Source: Kerstersia similis (GTDB taxonomy: Bacteria; Pseudomonadota; Gammaproteobacteria; Burkholderiales; Burkholderiaceae_B). From it: a DNA stretch of 64,000 nucleotides. The translations under genes and the position numbers were made by a program. Below are positions 1 to 9,084 of the stretch, in pieces. Positions within the stretch are counted from its first letter, which is position 1. Every line of letters starts with the position of its first letter. The stretch covers positions 1 through 64,000 of the forward strand of contig NZ_CBCSIQ010000016.1 in assembly GCF_965139615.1 (NCBI RefSeq). Reading direction: 5' to 3'. The notes under the pieces are model-generated. The model was not told the origin of the DNA, searched no databases, and saw only the letters and a list, made by a program, of their open reading frames with translations.

Positions 1-38
1 TTTCGCGTTTCGCTGATTTGCATCAGCAGAGAAACGAG

Positions 39-67
39 ATTATGAAGCAGTTTTTCAGGTTTGTCAA
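39..67 (-). promoter_or_regulatory. Sigma-70-like promoter, probable rRNA operon P2
   Basis: Read on the minus strand there is TTGACA, a 17-nt spacer and CATAAT, a near-consensus promoter. It fires out of the left edge of the window. Just downstream a short hairpin (arms GCTGAT/ATCAGC at 12-17 and 22-27) follows. Paired, strong, closely spaced promoters with no open reading frame in between fit the leader of an rRNA operon in betaproteobacteria. The rRNA itself is not in the window, so the identity of the transcript is inference. Confidence 0.55.
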
Positions 68-214
68 CTCAGTTTCGTTTGCCACTTAGCGGCTATCTGC
101 TGAATCACTACTTGAAAAACGCCGCCTGGGTAAACCCACCAGACCTCGTTTCCGGTTACTTATCAGAACCACCCCTTCGGGTTAACCCTGAGTTACCAAG
201 CAACCGAGCTAGAA

Positions 215-244
215 ACTTTAACATGAAGTTTTGAAGCTTGTCAA
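215..244 (-). promoter_or_regulatory. Second upstream minus-strand promoter (possible rRNA P1)
   Basis: A perfect -35 TTGACA (minus strand, 239-244) is followed after 18 nt by TAAAGT as a weak -10. It lies about 180 nt upstream of the stronger promoter at 39-67 and points the same way, which is the usual arrangement of tandem rRNA promoters. The -10 matches consensus at only four of six positions, so this is less certain than the downstream promoter. Confidence 0.35.
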
Positions 245-1292
245 CACCTGCTGAACATCTTCTTCACTTCCCGCCGAATCCGCTTCCCGCACCGCCTGCC
301 GTCCCTTGGGGATCAAACCGCAGCGCCTGAAAACAAACTCCGTTTCCGGCCCCGTTGAACTTCGCTTCGCTTTCCGAAGAATTTGTTGCGTCGCTCAACA
401 GAAAATGAAATATAGCACGCTTTTCATCGCCGTGTAAAACTTTTCGCAGAAAATCTTCGTTTGCCCAAAAAAAGCGGGAATCCGTCCGCGTCCAGACCGG
501 TGAGCCGCCTGTTTCCAGGCCTGGCCCCGGCCAAGCAGAAGCCAGCCCCGTTCCGCTGACCAGACTCCGCTCCCCCTGTCCTGGCCGTACCCAGTCAGTG
601 CGCCCTCCGCTGCCATCCCGATACAGAAGCTGCCACGCCAACGATATATCCCTGGCACGCCGGCCCGAAAGACCCCAGGCGCATCCTCTCCCTATATATA
701 TATAGAGAGAACCTGGCCACTCGTCCTATATCTATAGGGCAAGTCGGATAGACCGGCCGATACCCATGGGAACCGCACCGGGATCAGCGTCCCCTCCGCC
801 GTCGCGACCGCCCGGATCGCCTCTTGGATGGTCGCGCTACACCTACCGATGCTCCTGCCCCAGATAGCTGCTCCTGTTATCTCTATATAGACACCTATAT
901 GGACAGTTCAGGCGCCGTCCGACCTGCCACACGTGAACGCCCCCGCCACAAGGTCCGCCCCACCATGGCTCATCATGGCCGCTTGCGCTGATCGGCAGGC
1001 CCTAGGCGCTGGCCTGCCAGTCAGATCCGTCCCTCTGCCGCATCTTACTGCCGCCAGCCAAATGCCGCGCTCCCGAACAACACCCTGTTCCGAGCAACGG
1101 CACGGCTTGCCGCTTGCCCTCACGCCTTCACAACATTTGTCCAGGGGCAGCCCCATTTTTCGCTCTTGCCTGACGCCAGGGTGCTGACAGGCAAAGCGGA
1201 TAGAATAATTCCAGCCTGTCGCAGGCGCGCCGGTCATGCCGGTGATGCCACCTGAAAAACACACTCTATATATGGCGCGGCGAGGAGACAAT
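245..1292. other. Long intergenic region with AT-rich palindromes
   Basis: About 1 kb without a convincing gene. Several frames stay open, but none has a ribosome binding site or recognisable protein features. The part around 641-910 holds several AT-rich, self-complementary stretches made of TATA and TCTC/GAGA blocks, for example 687-710 and the palindrome with arms CCTATA/TATAGG at 725-738. They could be transcription signals or melting sites between the rRNA promoters and the rightward response-regulator gene. No known element was recognised. Confidence 0.5.
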
Positions 1293-1970
1293 ATGCGGAT
1301 ACTGGTCGTCGAAGACAACAGTGACCTGGGCGAAGCCATTCAGAGCCGGTTGCGTCGCATCGGCCATACGGTTGAATGGGTATGCAGCGGCGCCGATGCG
1401 CTGCGCTATCTGCAACACGAAGAATGGGACGGCATGCTGCTGGACATCATGCTGCCGGATTCCGATGGCTTTGCCATCATCCGGCAACTGCGGCAACGGC
1501 AGTTGCATGTTCCTACCCTGGTCATGACAGCGCGGGCAGAGATTGAAGATAAAGTCGGCATGCTGGATCTCGGTGCGGATGACTATCTGGTCAAGCCGTT
1601 TGATTTGCGCGAACTGGAAGCGCGCTTGCGCGCCCTGTTGCGCCGCCAGGATCCGACCCAGACCGGCAGCATCACCACCCTGGGCAATCTGATTCTCGAT
1701 AGCGCCGCGCGCCGCGTGACTGTCGATGGCGCCACCATCGACTTCGGTCGCCGGGAATTCTGCCTGCTGGAAATCCTGGTACAGCGGCGCAGTCAGGTCG
1801 TTTCCAAGGAACGCCTGATGACGCAGCTCTTCAACTTCGATGAAGAGAGCAGCCCGAATGCCGTGGAACTCCTGATTTCCCGGATCCGGCGCAAGCTCGG
1901 CAGCGCGGTGATCCGTATAGATACCATCCGCGGCACCGGCTATAGCGCCGTGTTGGTCGAACCGGAATGA
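1293..1970 (+). CDS. OmpR/PhoB-family response regulator (TctD/QseB-like)
   Basis: 225 residues. An N-terminal receiver domain (about 1-115) shows the acidic pocket E-D near the start, phosphoacceptor Asp51 in the LLDIMLPD motif and the conserved Lys in DDYLVKPFD. A winged-helix DNA-binding domain of the OmpR type fills about 125-220, with the usual VVSKERLM and LISRIRRKLG helices. The start was chosen at the ATG preceded by GAGGAGACA; an upstream in-frame ATG has no ribosome binding site. The stop overlaps the kinase start by four bases (ATGA), so the two are translationally coupled. It probably controls the transporter genes that follow, by analogy with TctD and the tct transport genes. Confidence 0.9.
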   Translation: MRILVVEDNSDLGEAIQSRLRRIGHTVEWVCSGADALRYLQHEEWDGMLLDIMLPDSDGFAIIRQLRQRQLHVPTLVMTARAEIEDKVGMLDLGADDYLVKPFDLRELEARLRALLRRQDPTQTGSITTLGNLILDSAARRVTVDGATIDFGRREFCLLEILVQRRSQVVSKERLMTQLFNFDEESSPNAVELLISRIRRKLGSAVIRIDTIRGTGYSAVLVEPE

Positions 1971-4570
1971 CGCGCCCGCCTTACTCCATTCTGCGGCGCC
2001 TGCTGCTGATGGCGCTGGGCATCCTGGCCTTGTGTTTCGCGGGCCTGTGCTGGCTATCGCATCACTATGCCCAGCGTGCCGCCGATGCCGCCTATGACCG
2101 CCTGCTCGCCGCTTCCGCCCTGACCATCGCCAATGCCGTCCAGGCCGAGGATGGCCAGCTGACGGTGGAGCTGCCCTACTCCGCCATGGCCATGCTGTCC
2201 GACCAGGAACACATCTACTACGCCATTCATGGCGATGGCGGGTTGATTTCCGGCTACGCCGACCTGGGCGCTGCCCTGCCTCCCGCCCAATCCGAAAAGC
2301 CGATTTTCACCCTGATGGAGTACCTTGGCCAGCCGGTGCGCATGGTCACGACCGGCAGGCTCGTCACCGGCATGCACGGCAGAGGCTGGGTCACCATCCG
2401 CGTCGCGGAAACCCTGGGCACCCGCCAACTCTTGAGCGATACCCTGTTCCAGCGCAGCGTCGTCCCGCTGCTGGTCATCATGCTCGTTGCCGTCGCCCTG
2501 CTCGGTTTCGGCATGCGCCGCGCCTTGCGCCCCCTGCTCGCCCTGGAAAACGAATTGCGGCAACGCTCACCCGACAATCTGCAGGCGATTACCCAACGCG
2601 TTCCCATCGAGATCAGCGGCCTGGTGCACGCCCTCAATGACTTCATGCTGCGGCTCAAAGGCGCCATCGGCACACTCAACAGCCTGGTTGCCGATGCCGC
2701 GCATCAAATCCGCACGCCGCTGGCCGCGCTGAGGATGCAGGCAGAACTGGCGCTGGACGAAACGGAGCTACCTGCCGTGCAGGCCAGGGTGCAACGGATT
2801 CATGCGAATGCCGGCCACACCACGCAGTTGCTGAATCAGTTGCTGATGGATGCCACCATTTCCCATCGCCGGGAAAGCACTGCACCCAGTGAACTGCGGG
2901 TACGCGCCGTGGTGCAGGAAGTCATGCAGCGGCTGAACCCGGACGACGCGCCGCGCGTCCGCTGGCACATGACGCCATCGGCCAGACGCGCCATGCTGCA
3001 CGGCGACCATATCAGCCTGCGCGAGATGTTGCGCAATGTGGTGGACAATGCCCTGCTCTACGGGGAGAACAGCGAAGTCGAAATCCAGGTTTACAGCAGG
3101 CCCGAGGGATATATCGTCTTTGATATCTCAGACCGCGGCCCCGGCATTCCAGACGAGGAAAAACCGCGTGTGCTGCAACGTTTCACGCGTGGCAGCACCA
3201 GCCAAGGACGCATAGGCTCCGGCCTGGGGCTATCCATCGTGCAATCCGTCGTACGTACCCATGACGGCGAGCTGATCTTGCGCGACCGCCCCGGCGGCGG
3301 CCTGACGGTACGCATCGTCCTGCCGGCCCGGCTTGTCGCCCGCGAAACGAATCCGGCCGTGCCGGCTGGACTGACCGGCAAACTGGCCAGCGCACTGGGC
3401 GCCGCCTTGCTGGGGCTCGGCCTGGCTTTTCCTGCCCCGCCAGTGCAGGCGCAGGCCCAGCCCCAAAGCACGACGCCCGCGCCGCTTTTTTCCGCGCCTG
3501 CCGGCCATGACCGCCAGGCAGCCGACTTCGCTATCCGCCTCACGCACTACCCGGCCCAGCCGGGCGCCGAAACTACGCCCCCTGCGCGCTTGCGCATCAC
3601 CGGGCCCACGGATACCGAACTGTTCCAGTGGCTCATTCAGGATTTCCAGCAATTGCACCCCCAGGTGGCGGTGGACTACCTGGAAATCGACAGCATGGGG
3701 CTGTACCTGAAAGTGCTGTCCGGGCAAATGCCGCCCGTGGATGTGCTGATCAGCTCCGCTGCAGACCTGCAGCTGAAGCTGGCCAACGACGGTTACGCCC
3801 GCGCCCATGTCTCCCTCTATACCCAACGTGTTCCGGACTGGGCACGCTGGCGCAATGAGGTTTACGGGTTCACGCAGGAACCCGTAGTCATTGCCTATTC
3901 GCGCTCCCGGCTGACGCCCGAAGAGCGTCCGAAGTCACGCAATGAACTGCTGCGTTTCTTGGAAGCGGAAGGTGCACGCCTGCGTCACCGGATCGGCACC
4001 TATGACATTCATCTGAGCGGCGCCGGCTACCTGCTGGCGCTGTACGACGAACGCACTTCCGCAAATTTCTGGGGCATGGCCAATCAGCTGGGGCAAGCTG
4101 GCGTCAGGCTGTACGGCACCACCGCCGAATTGCTGGATCGCCTGGAAAACGGCGAACTCGATATCGCCTACAACGTGCTGGGCCCCTACGCCCTGAGCCG
4201 CCAGCGCGCCGGCGCCGATATTGCCGTCGTGGTGCCGGAAGACTACATCACCGTTTTGACGCGCAGCGCGCTGATCCATCGCGATGCCCCCTCGCCGGAG
4301 GTCGCCGGTACCTTTATCGACTACCTGCTCTCGCCGCGCGGCCAGCGCACTGCCATGGAGCAGGCGGGCCTGCCGCCGTTGCTGCCAGACGATACCGGCC
4401 TGGAAGACCCGCTGCTGGGCGAATTGAAACAAGGCCTGCTGCAACCCATCGTACTGGGCCCGGCACTGCTGGTCGGCCTGGACCAGACCCGGCGGCGACG
4501 CTTTCTCGACAACTGGACGCGCCTGGTCACCGACACGCCCGAGCTGCCGTCAACGATGACAGGTCGGTGA
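1967..4570 (+). CDS. Sensor histidine kinase fused to a periplasmic solute-binding domain
   Basis: 867 residues, nearly twice the usual TctE-type kinase. Order: membrane segment at about 11-30, periplasmic sensor to about 163, membrane segment at 165-183, HAMP, HisKA with phosphoacceptor His246 in AAHQIRTPLAAL, HATPase with N361, DRGPGIPD (389-396) and GSGLGLS (417-423). The kinase fold ends near 456. A third hydrophobic segment (about 470-492) with a signal-peptide-like AQA end follows, and then about 330 residues of a class of ABC solute-binding proteins (AfuA/FbpA-like). That domain is homologous to the free binding protein encoded next. The inferred topology puts the C-terminal domain in the periplasm, so the kinase may carry its own ligand receptor. 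A lost stop codon or sequencing error joining two genes is the alternative. Confidence 0.8.
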   Translation: MTRPPYSILRRLLLMALGILALCFAGLCWLSHHYAQRAADAAYDRLLAASALTIANAVQAEDGQLTVELPYSAMAMLSDQEHIYYAIHGDGGLISGYADLGAALPPAQSEKPIFTLMEYLGQPVRMVTTGRLVTGMHGRGWVTIRVAETLGTRQLLSDTLFQRSVVPLLVIMLVAVALLGFGMRRALRPLLALENELRQRSPDNLQAITQRVPIEISGLVHALNDFMLRLKGAIGTLNSLVADAAHQIRTPLAALRMQAELALDETELPAVQARVQRIHANAGHTTQLLNQLLMDATISHRRESTAPSELRVRAVVQEVMQRLNPDDAPRVRWHMTPSARRAMLHGDHISLREMLRNVVDNALLYGENSEVEIQVYSRPEGYIVFDISDRGPGIPDEEKPRVLQRFTRGSTSQGRIGSGLGLSIVQSVVRTHDGELILRDRPGGGLTVRIVLPARLVARETNPAVPAGLTGKLASALGAALLGLGLAFPAPPVQAQAQPQSTTPAPLFSAPAGHDRQAADFAIRLTHYPAQPGAETTPPARLRITGPTDTELFQWLIQDFQQLHPQVAVDYLEIDSMGLYLKVLSGQMPPVDVLISSAADLQLKLANDGYARAHVSLYTQRVPDWARWRNEVYGFTQEPVVIAYSRSRLTPEERPKSRNELLRFLEAEGARLRHRIGTYDIHLSGAGYLLALYDERTSANFWGMANQLGQAGVRLYGTTAELLDRLENGELDIAYNVLGPYALSRQRAGADIAVVVPEDYITVLTRSALIHRDAPSPEVAGTFIDYLLSPRGQRTAMEQAGLPPLLPDDTGLEDPLLGELKQGLLQPIVLGPALLVGLDQTRRRRFLDNWTRLVTDTPELPSTMTGR

Positions 4571-4661
4571 CAGCGTGCGTCACCATAATAGTCTCCAGCC
4601 CCGGTAGAAACCGGGCAGCCCGGCGCAATAGACGCCATCATGAAAGACATGAGGAGACAAT

Positions 4662-5738
4662 ATGCGACTGCATCCGACATCATCGGCCGCTCTGGTTCTG
4701 GCCGCTGCCATGGGCAGCACACTGGCCTTCACCGCCCAGGCCGACGACCTGGCCAACAAGGCCGACGCGGAAGGCAAGGTCATCATCTATTCCACCACCG
4801 ACACCAAAGCGGCCGCGCCGCTGATTGCAGCCTTCGAGGCCAAGCATGGCAAGGTCAAGGTGGAATACCACGACATGAACAGCACGGAACTCTACAACCG
4901 CTACATCAGCGAGCAAGCGGCCGGCGGCGGCAGCGCCGACCTGCTGTGGAGTTCCTCCATGGATTCGGCCATGCGCCTGGCAACCCGTTATGCGGATAGC
5001 TATGAATCCCCCGAAAAACCGGCTTTGCCGGAATGGGCCGTCTGGAACAACGCGGCTTTCGGCACCACCTATGAGCCCATCGCCTTCATCTACAACACGC
5101 GCCTGATCAAAGAAGACGAAGTGCCGCGCACGCACGCGGCACTGGCAGAGTTGGTGAAGAACCAGCCCGACCGCTTCCGCAACAAGGTCACGACTTACGA
5201 CATCGAGAAATCCGCAGTCGGCTACATGCTGGCCGCCCAGGACAATCTGCGCAACCCGGACTACCTGGATTTCATCAAGGGCGTGGGTGCTGCCAACCTG
5301 GTCTTGCAGTCTTCGACAGGCACCATGATGGAACGGGTATCCTCAGGCGAAAACCTGATTGGCTACAACCTGCTGGGCTCCTATGCAGAAACGCGCGCCG
5401 CCAACGATCCGGCCATCGGCATCGTCTATCCGGCCGACTACACCCCCGTCCTCTCGCGCGTGGCCTTCATCAGCAAAAAGGCCGCCAACCCCAATGCGGC
5501 CCGCCTGTTCCTGGACTTCATGCTGTCGGCGGAAGGCCAGAGCATTCTGGCCAACCAGTCCAACCTGACTTCCATCCGTGCGGATATCGAAGGAGATAAC
5601 GATGTCCAGGGCCTGACCAGCCGCCTGACGGAAACCACCCTGGTTCCGATCCCGGTCGATGAAAGCCTGCTGCAATACCTGGAACAAAAGGAACGGCTGG
5701 CCTTCATCCGCAGCTGGCGCGCTGCCGCAGGCAAGTAA
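4662..5738 (+). CDS. ABC transporter periplasmic solute-binding protein, AfuA/FbpA-like
   Basis: 358 residues with a Sec signal peptide ending near TAQA (about 22-27). It belongs to the extracellular solute-binding family that includes iron-binding FbpA, phosphoglycerate PgtC and 2-aminoethylphosphonate binders. The paired tyrosines typical of Fe(III) binding are not evident, so iron should not be assumed. Motifs TYDIEKSAVGYMLA and GYNLLGSYA also occur in slightly changed form in the binding domain fused to the upstream kinase. It is preceded by a strong GAGGAGACA ribosome binding site. It should deliver ligand to the permease and ATPase downstream. Confidence 0.85.
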   Translation: MRLHPTSSAALVLAAAMGSTLAFTAQADDLANKADAEGKVIIYSTTDTKAAAPLIAAFEAKHGKVKVEYHDMNSTELYNRYISEQAAGGGSADLLWSSSMDSAMRLATRYADSYESPEKPALPEWAVWNNAAFGTTYEPIAFIYNTRLIKEDEVPRTHAALAELVKNQPDRFRNKVTTYDIEKSAVGYMLAAQDNLRNPDYLDFIKGVGAANLVLQSSTGTMMERVSSGENLIGYNLLGSYAETRAANDPAIGIVYPADYTPVLSRVAFISKKAANPNAARLFLDFMLSAEGQSILANQSNLTSIRADIEGDNDVQGLTSRLTETTLVPIPVDESLLQYLEQKERLAFIRSWRAAAGK

Positions 5739-5784
5739 AGCCTGCCCTGCTCCGCTGCCCGCTTGACGCGGTCAGCGCCCGCCT

Positions 5785-5837
5785 GAATGCCGGCCCGCAG
5801 GCCGATTGCCTGACGCGCAGCCCGCCTGCCGGCATTC
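5785..5837 (+). other. Intercistronic inverted repeat between binding protein and permease genes
   Basis: Perfect 10-bp arms GAATGCCGGC and GCCGGCATTC separated by 33 nt, in the 126-nt gap between the two genes. There is no T-run after it. Such hairpins after binding-protein genes commonly protect the upstream message and lower expression of the permease; here that role is inference. Confidence 0.4.
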
Positions 5838-5864
5838 CCACTCCTTCTTTCAGGACACCAGACT

Positions 5865-7631
5865 ATGCAAGCCTTCTATGCAAGGATGCAGGCTTGGCCG
5901 CGCCGTATCGTCGTGTTGCTGACGGCGCTGGCAATCTATGTGCCGCTGAGCCTGATCATTATCCAGAGCTTTCTGTCCGAACCTTTTTTCTCGCCGGACA
6001 AGTACTTCAGCCTGGAAGCCTTCCATTTCATTTTCGATGACCCGGACTTCTACGACGCCCTGACCAACGGCTTCATCATGGCCTTTGGCCTGGCCGCCAT
6101 CGCCATTCCGCTGGGCGGCATCCTGGCGTTCCTGATGGTACGCACGGACTTGCCCGGCCGCACCTGGATCGAACCGCTCATCCTGGTTCCCATTTTCGTC
6201 TCGCCCATGGTGCTGGGCTTCGGCTATATCGTCGCCGCCGGCCCGGTGGGTTTCTTTTCCGTCTGGACCCAGAACCTGATCGGCTTCGTCCCCTGGAATA
6301 TCTATTCCTTCTCCAGCATTGTCATCATCGCCGGCCTCACGCACGTGCCGCATGCCTACCTCTACATTTCCGCCGCACTGCGCAGCATCGGCTCGGATGT
6401 CGAGGAAGCCGCGCGCACGGCGGGCGCCAGCCCGCTGCAAGTCATGCGTGCGGTCAGCCTGCCCATGGTACGCCCGGCCATTCTCTATGCCGTCGTGCTG
6501 CTGTTCTTCCTGGGCCTGGAGGTTTTCGGCCTGGTGCTGGTGCTGGGCGACCCGGAAGGCCATCTGGTACTGGCCACCTATCTCTACAAGCTGACCAATA
6601 AGCTCGGCATTCCGTCCTATCACCTGATGGCGGCCGTCGCTGTGGTGCTGATCGCCATGACCATTCCCCTGGTCATGCTGCAACGCCGCCTGATGCGTTC
6701 CGCCAACCGCTTTGTGTCCATCAAGGGCAAGGCCACGCGCTCCCGCCCGCTGCCCCTGGGACGCTGGCGCTGGCTGGCCGGTTCGGTCGTGACTTTCTGG
6801 CTGATCGTGACCATCATCGTGCCTATCGTCGGTGTGGTGCTGCGCGCCTTTGTCTCGAACTGGGGCATAGGCATTTCATTGCTGGATGTCCTCTCGCTGG
6901 ATGCTTTCCGCCAGGTCTTTGCCCAGGCCAGCCTGCTGCGCGCCATCGTGAACTCCGTGGCCATCGGCGTGTTCGGCGGGGCACTGGCCGTCACCTGCTA
7001 TCTGTTCATCGGCCTGGCCATGCACCGCAAGCCGGATAACGTGACCCGATTTCTGGACTACAGCGTGCTGGTGCCGCGCGCCGTGCCCGGGCTGCTGGCC
7101 GGCCTGGCTTTCCTGTGGTGCTTCCTCTTCATTCCGATGTGGCTGAATGAATCGCTGGAAGACGGCCTGCTATCGGCCCTGCCCTTCGCCCATTGGCTGA
7201 GCGTCCATGCCATTGAACCGCTCAGGGCGTTGCGCAGCACCATCTTCAGTGTCTGGCTGGCGTACACGGTGGTCTGGCTGGCCTACGGCCTGCGCCTGAT
7301 TTCCTCCACGCTGCTGCAAGTCGGCCCGGAACTGGAAGAAGCCGCACGCAGCGCCGGCGCACGCCCAGGGCAAGTCACTCGCCATGTCACGGCCCCGCTG
7401 GCCAAATTCGGCCTGATCAGCGCATGGCTGTTGATGTTCCTGATTTTCGAACGGGAATATTCGACCGGCGTTTACCTGCTCACGCCCGGCACGGAAACCA
7501 TCGGCTCCATGCTGGTGTCGCTGTGGGCCTCCGGCGCCATCGACATTGTGGCAGCGCTGTCCTTCATCAATATTGTCCTGGTCGTCTTCGGCCTGGGCAT
7601 TGCCTTACGCTTCGGAGTGAAACTGCGATGA
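5865..7631 (+). CDS. ABC transporter permease, fused two-domain (AfuB/FbpB type)
   Basis: 588 residues with about twelve hydrophobic segments, arranged as two copies of the binding-protein-dependent permease domain. Each copy carries an EAA loop that contacts the ATPase: EEAARTAGASPLQVMRAVSL near 180 and EEAARSAGARPGQVTRHVTA near 490. The size and duplicated EAA loops match FbpB/AfuB/ThiP-like permeases in which one chain forms the whole channel. The stop overlaps the ATPase start by four bases. Substrate not determined. Confidence 0.88.
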   Translation: MQAFYARMQAWPRRIVVLLTALAIYVPLSLIIIQSFLSEPFFSPDKYFSLEAFHFIFDDPDFYDALTNGFIMAFGLAAIAIPLGGILAFLMVRTDLPGRTWIEPLILVPIFVSPMVLGFGYIVAAGPVGFFSVWTQNLIGFVPWNIYSFSSIVIIAGLTHVPHAYLYISAALRSIGSDVEEAARTAGASPLQVMRAVSLPMVRPAILYAVVLLFFLGLEVFGLVLVLGDPEGHLVLATYLYKLTNKLGIPSYHLMAAVAVVLIAMTIPLVMLQRRLMRSANRFVSIKGKATRSRPLPLGRWRWLAGSVVTFWLIVTIIVPIVGVVLRAFVSNWGIGISLLDVLSLDAFRQVFAQASLLRAIVNSVAIGVFGGALAVTCYLFIGLAMHRKPDNVTRFLDYSVLVPRAVPGLLAGLAFLWCFLFIPMWLNESLEDGLLSALPFAHWLSVHAIEPLRALRSTIFSVWLAYTVVWLAYGLRLISSTLLQVGPELEEAARSAGARPGQVTRHVTAPLAKFGLISAWLLMFLIFEREYSTGVYLLTPGTETIGSMLVSLWASGAIDIVAALSFINIVLVVFGLGIALRFGVKLR

Positions 7632-8710
7632 GTGAACTGACCGTCGAAAACATCCATCTTTCCTACGACCGCAATCCGGTGCTCAAAGGCGTCTCCATGT
7701 CTCTGGAGCGCGGCGAAGTGGTGTCCCTGCTGGGCGCTTCCGGCAGCGGCAAGACCACACTGCTGCGCGCCGTGGCCGGCCTGGAAGCCCCCAGCCAGGG
7801 CCGTATCACCATCGGCAGCACAGCCATCTATGATTCGGCCCAGCGCATTGATGTGCCTGCCGAAGCGCGCAATCTCGGGCTGGTCTTCCAATCCTACGCC
7901 TTGTGGCCGCACAAGACCGTCGAACAGAATGTCGCCTATCCGCTCATGCTGCGCAAAGTACCCAAGGCGGAATTGAAGCAGAAGGTCCAGGCCATTCTTG
8001 ATCAGCTGGGACTGGGTGCGCTGGGCGGACGCTACCCCAGCCAATTGTCCGGTGGGCAGCAACAGCGCGTCGCCATCGCCCGCGCCCTGGTCTATAACCC
8101 GCCCGTCATCCTGCTTGATGAGCCCCTCTCCAACCTGGATGCCAAGTTGCGGGAAGAAGCGCGGGTTTTTCTGCGAGAACTGATCGTCGGGCTGGGGCTA
8201 TCGGCCCTGATGGTGACCCATGACCAGAATGAAGCCATGGCGATTTCCGACCGCATCCTGCTGCTCAACGGCGGCGCCATCGAACAACAAGGGACACCGC
8301 AGGAAATCTACAGCCGCCCGCAAAGCCTGTACGCAGCCGAATTCATGGGCAGCAACAATCGCCTGCAGGGCAAGGCTGGCCGTATCGAGCACGGCCGCGT
8401 CGAAGTGCTGGGCGATGGCTGGCATGTCTGGGGCACGCCTGTCGGTGAACTCAAGCCAGGCCAGCCGGTGGTGCTCGTGGCCCGGGTCGAGAGCCTGAAG
8501 GTCGGGGCCGAGGACCCGACTGCCGGCGACTTCACACTGCCACTGAGCACCAGCATGTACCTGGGCGACCGCTGGGAATATGTTTTCCGGCTGGGCGAGG
8601 CGGGCACGCATACCGTACCGCTGCGCGCCTTTGGCCGCGCGCCCCTGGCGGCCGGACATCATCCGGTACGGATAGACCCGCAACAGGCCTGGATCTACCC
8701 GGCCGCGTAA
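7628..8710 (+). CDS. ABC transporter ATP-binding protein, FbpC/PotA-like
   Basis: 360 residues. Walker A GASGSGKTT (near 36-44), Q-loop in VFQSYALWPH, signature LSGGQQQR, Walker B ILLDEPLSNLD and the switch His in MVTHDQ are all present. About 110 residues after the nucleotide-binding domain form a TOBE-like regulatory region, as in the Fe(III)/polyamine/sugar importers. The ATG overlaps the permease stop and lies in another frame from a longer open frame starting upstream, which is rejected. The gene ends the operon and is followed by an intrinsic terminator. Confidence 0.9.
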   Translation: MSELTVENIHLSYDRNPVLKGVSMSLERGEVVSLLGASGSGKTTLLRAVAGLEAPSQGRITIGSTAIYDSAQRIDVPAEARNLGLVFQSYALWPHKTVEQNVAYPLMLRKVPKAELKQKVQAILDQLGLGALGGRYPSQLSGGQQQRVAIARALVYNPPVILLDEPLSNLDAKLREEARVFLRELIVGLGLSALMVTHDQNEAMAISDRILLLNGGAIEQQGTPQEIYSRPQSLYAAEFMGSNNRLQGKAGRIEHGRVEVLGDGWHVWGTPVGELKPGQPVVLVARVESLKVGAEDPTAGDFTLPLSTSMYLGDRWEYVFRLGEAGTHTVPLRAFGRAPLAAGHHPVRIDPQQAWIYPAA

Positions 8711-8753
8711 ACCTGCCGCCTGCCATCCGCCGGCCCGGCGCCGGTGCATCCAG

Positions 8754-8781
8754 AACGGGGAGCCTCAGGCTCCCCGTTTTT
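8754..8781 (+). terminator. Rho-independent terminator after the ABC transporter operon
   Basis: Perfect 11-bp stem (arms AACGGGGAGCC and GGCTCCCCGTT) with a 3-nt loop, followed by a short T-run. It lies 43 nt after the ATPase stop and closes the operon that begins with the response regulator. Confidence 0.85.
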
Positions 8782-8821
8782 GTTGGCTCGCGCCCAGCTC
8801 GCCAGCGCCACGGTGCGCAGT

Positions 8822-8872
8822 GTGCACCTTGCACCAACTTTTTTTGGGTGCTTCGAGGGCCATTCCTACAAT
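8822..8872 (+). promoter_or_regulatory. Promoter and IclR/MhpR-like site upstream of mhpB
   Basis: A sigma-70-like promoter TTGGGT-N17-TACAAT occupies 8844-8872. Ten bases upstream of its -35 is a palindrome with arms GTGCA and TGCAC around a 3-nt centre (8822-8834). These arms are the core of the MhpR operator known from Escherichia coli. The weak -35 next to an IclR-type site fits positive control by one of the two IclR regulators encoded downstream. A 212-nt leader separates the -10 from the mhpB start. Confidence 0.5.
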
Positions 8873-9084
8873 CAGTTCAGACAAATCAGAAGCCGGCGAA
8901 CCCGAGGTCTGAACCAACAAAAACGGAGACAGGCGTGAGGGCGAGCCGCCACACGCAAGCGGCTGCATCGCCAGGCCGCTGCATGAGGCGCACTTTTCCG
9001 CCACGCCTGATTCAAGCGCCAGCCCCCTGCATCTGCGGCCCTCGCAAACATGCCGCCGGTTCAGCCATGAAATCTGGAGATTCC

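Noticed and set aside
687..738. AT palindromes as intrinsic terminators
   Set aside because: Stems are weak AT pairs without GC core or T-run; they could be anything from promoters to melting sites.
264..1339. Several open frames in the first 1.3 kb
   Set aside because: No ribosome binding sites, Arg/Cys/Trp-rich translations, and overlap with promoter-like and AT-palindrome sequence.
4662..5738. Iron transporter identity for the FbpA-like protein
   Set aside because: No clear paired-Tyr iron site and no iron-regulator box was seen upstream, so substrate left open.
5850..6683. Minus-strand open frame opposite the fused permease gene
   Set aside because: Gln/His/Asp-rich antisense shadow of membrane segments.
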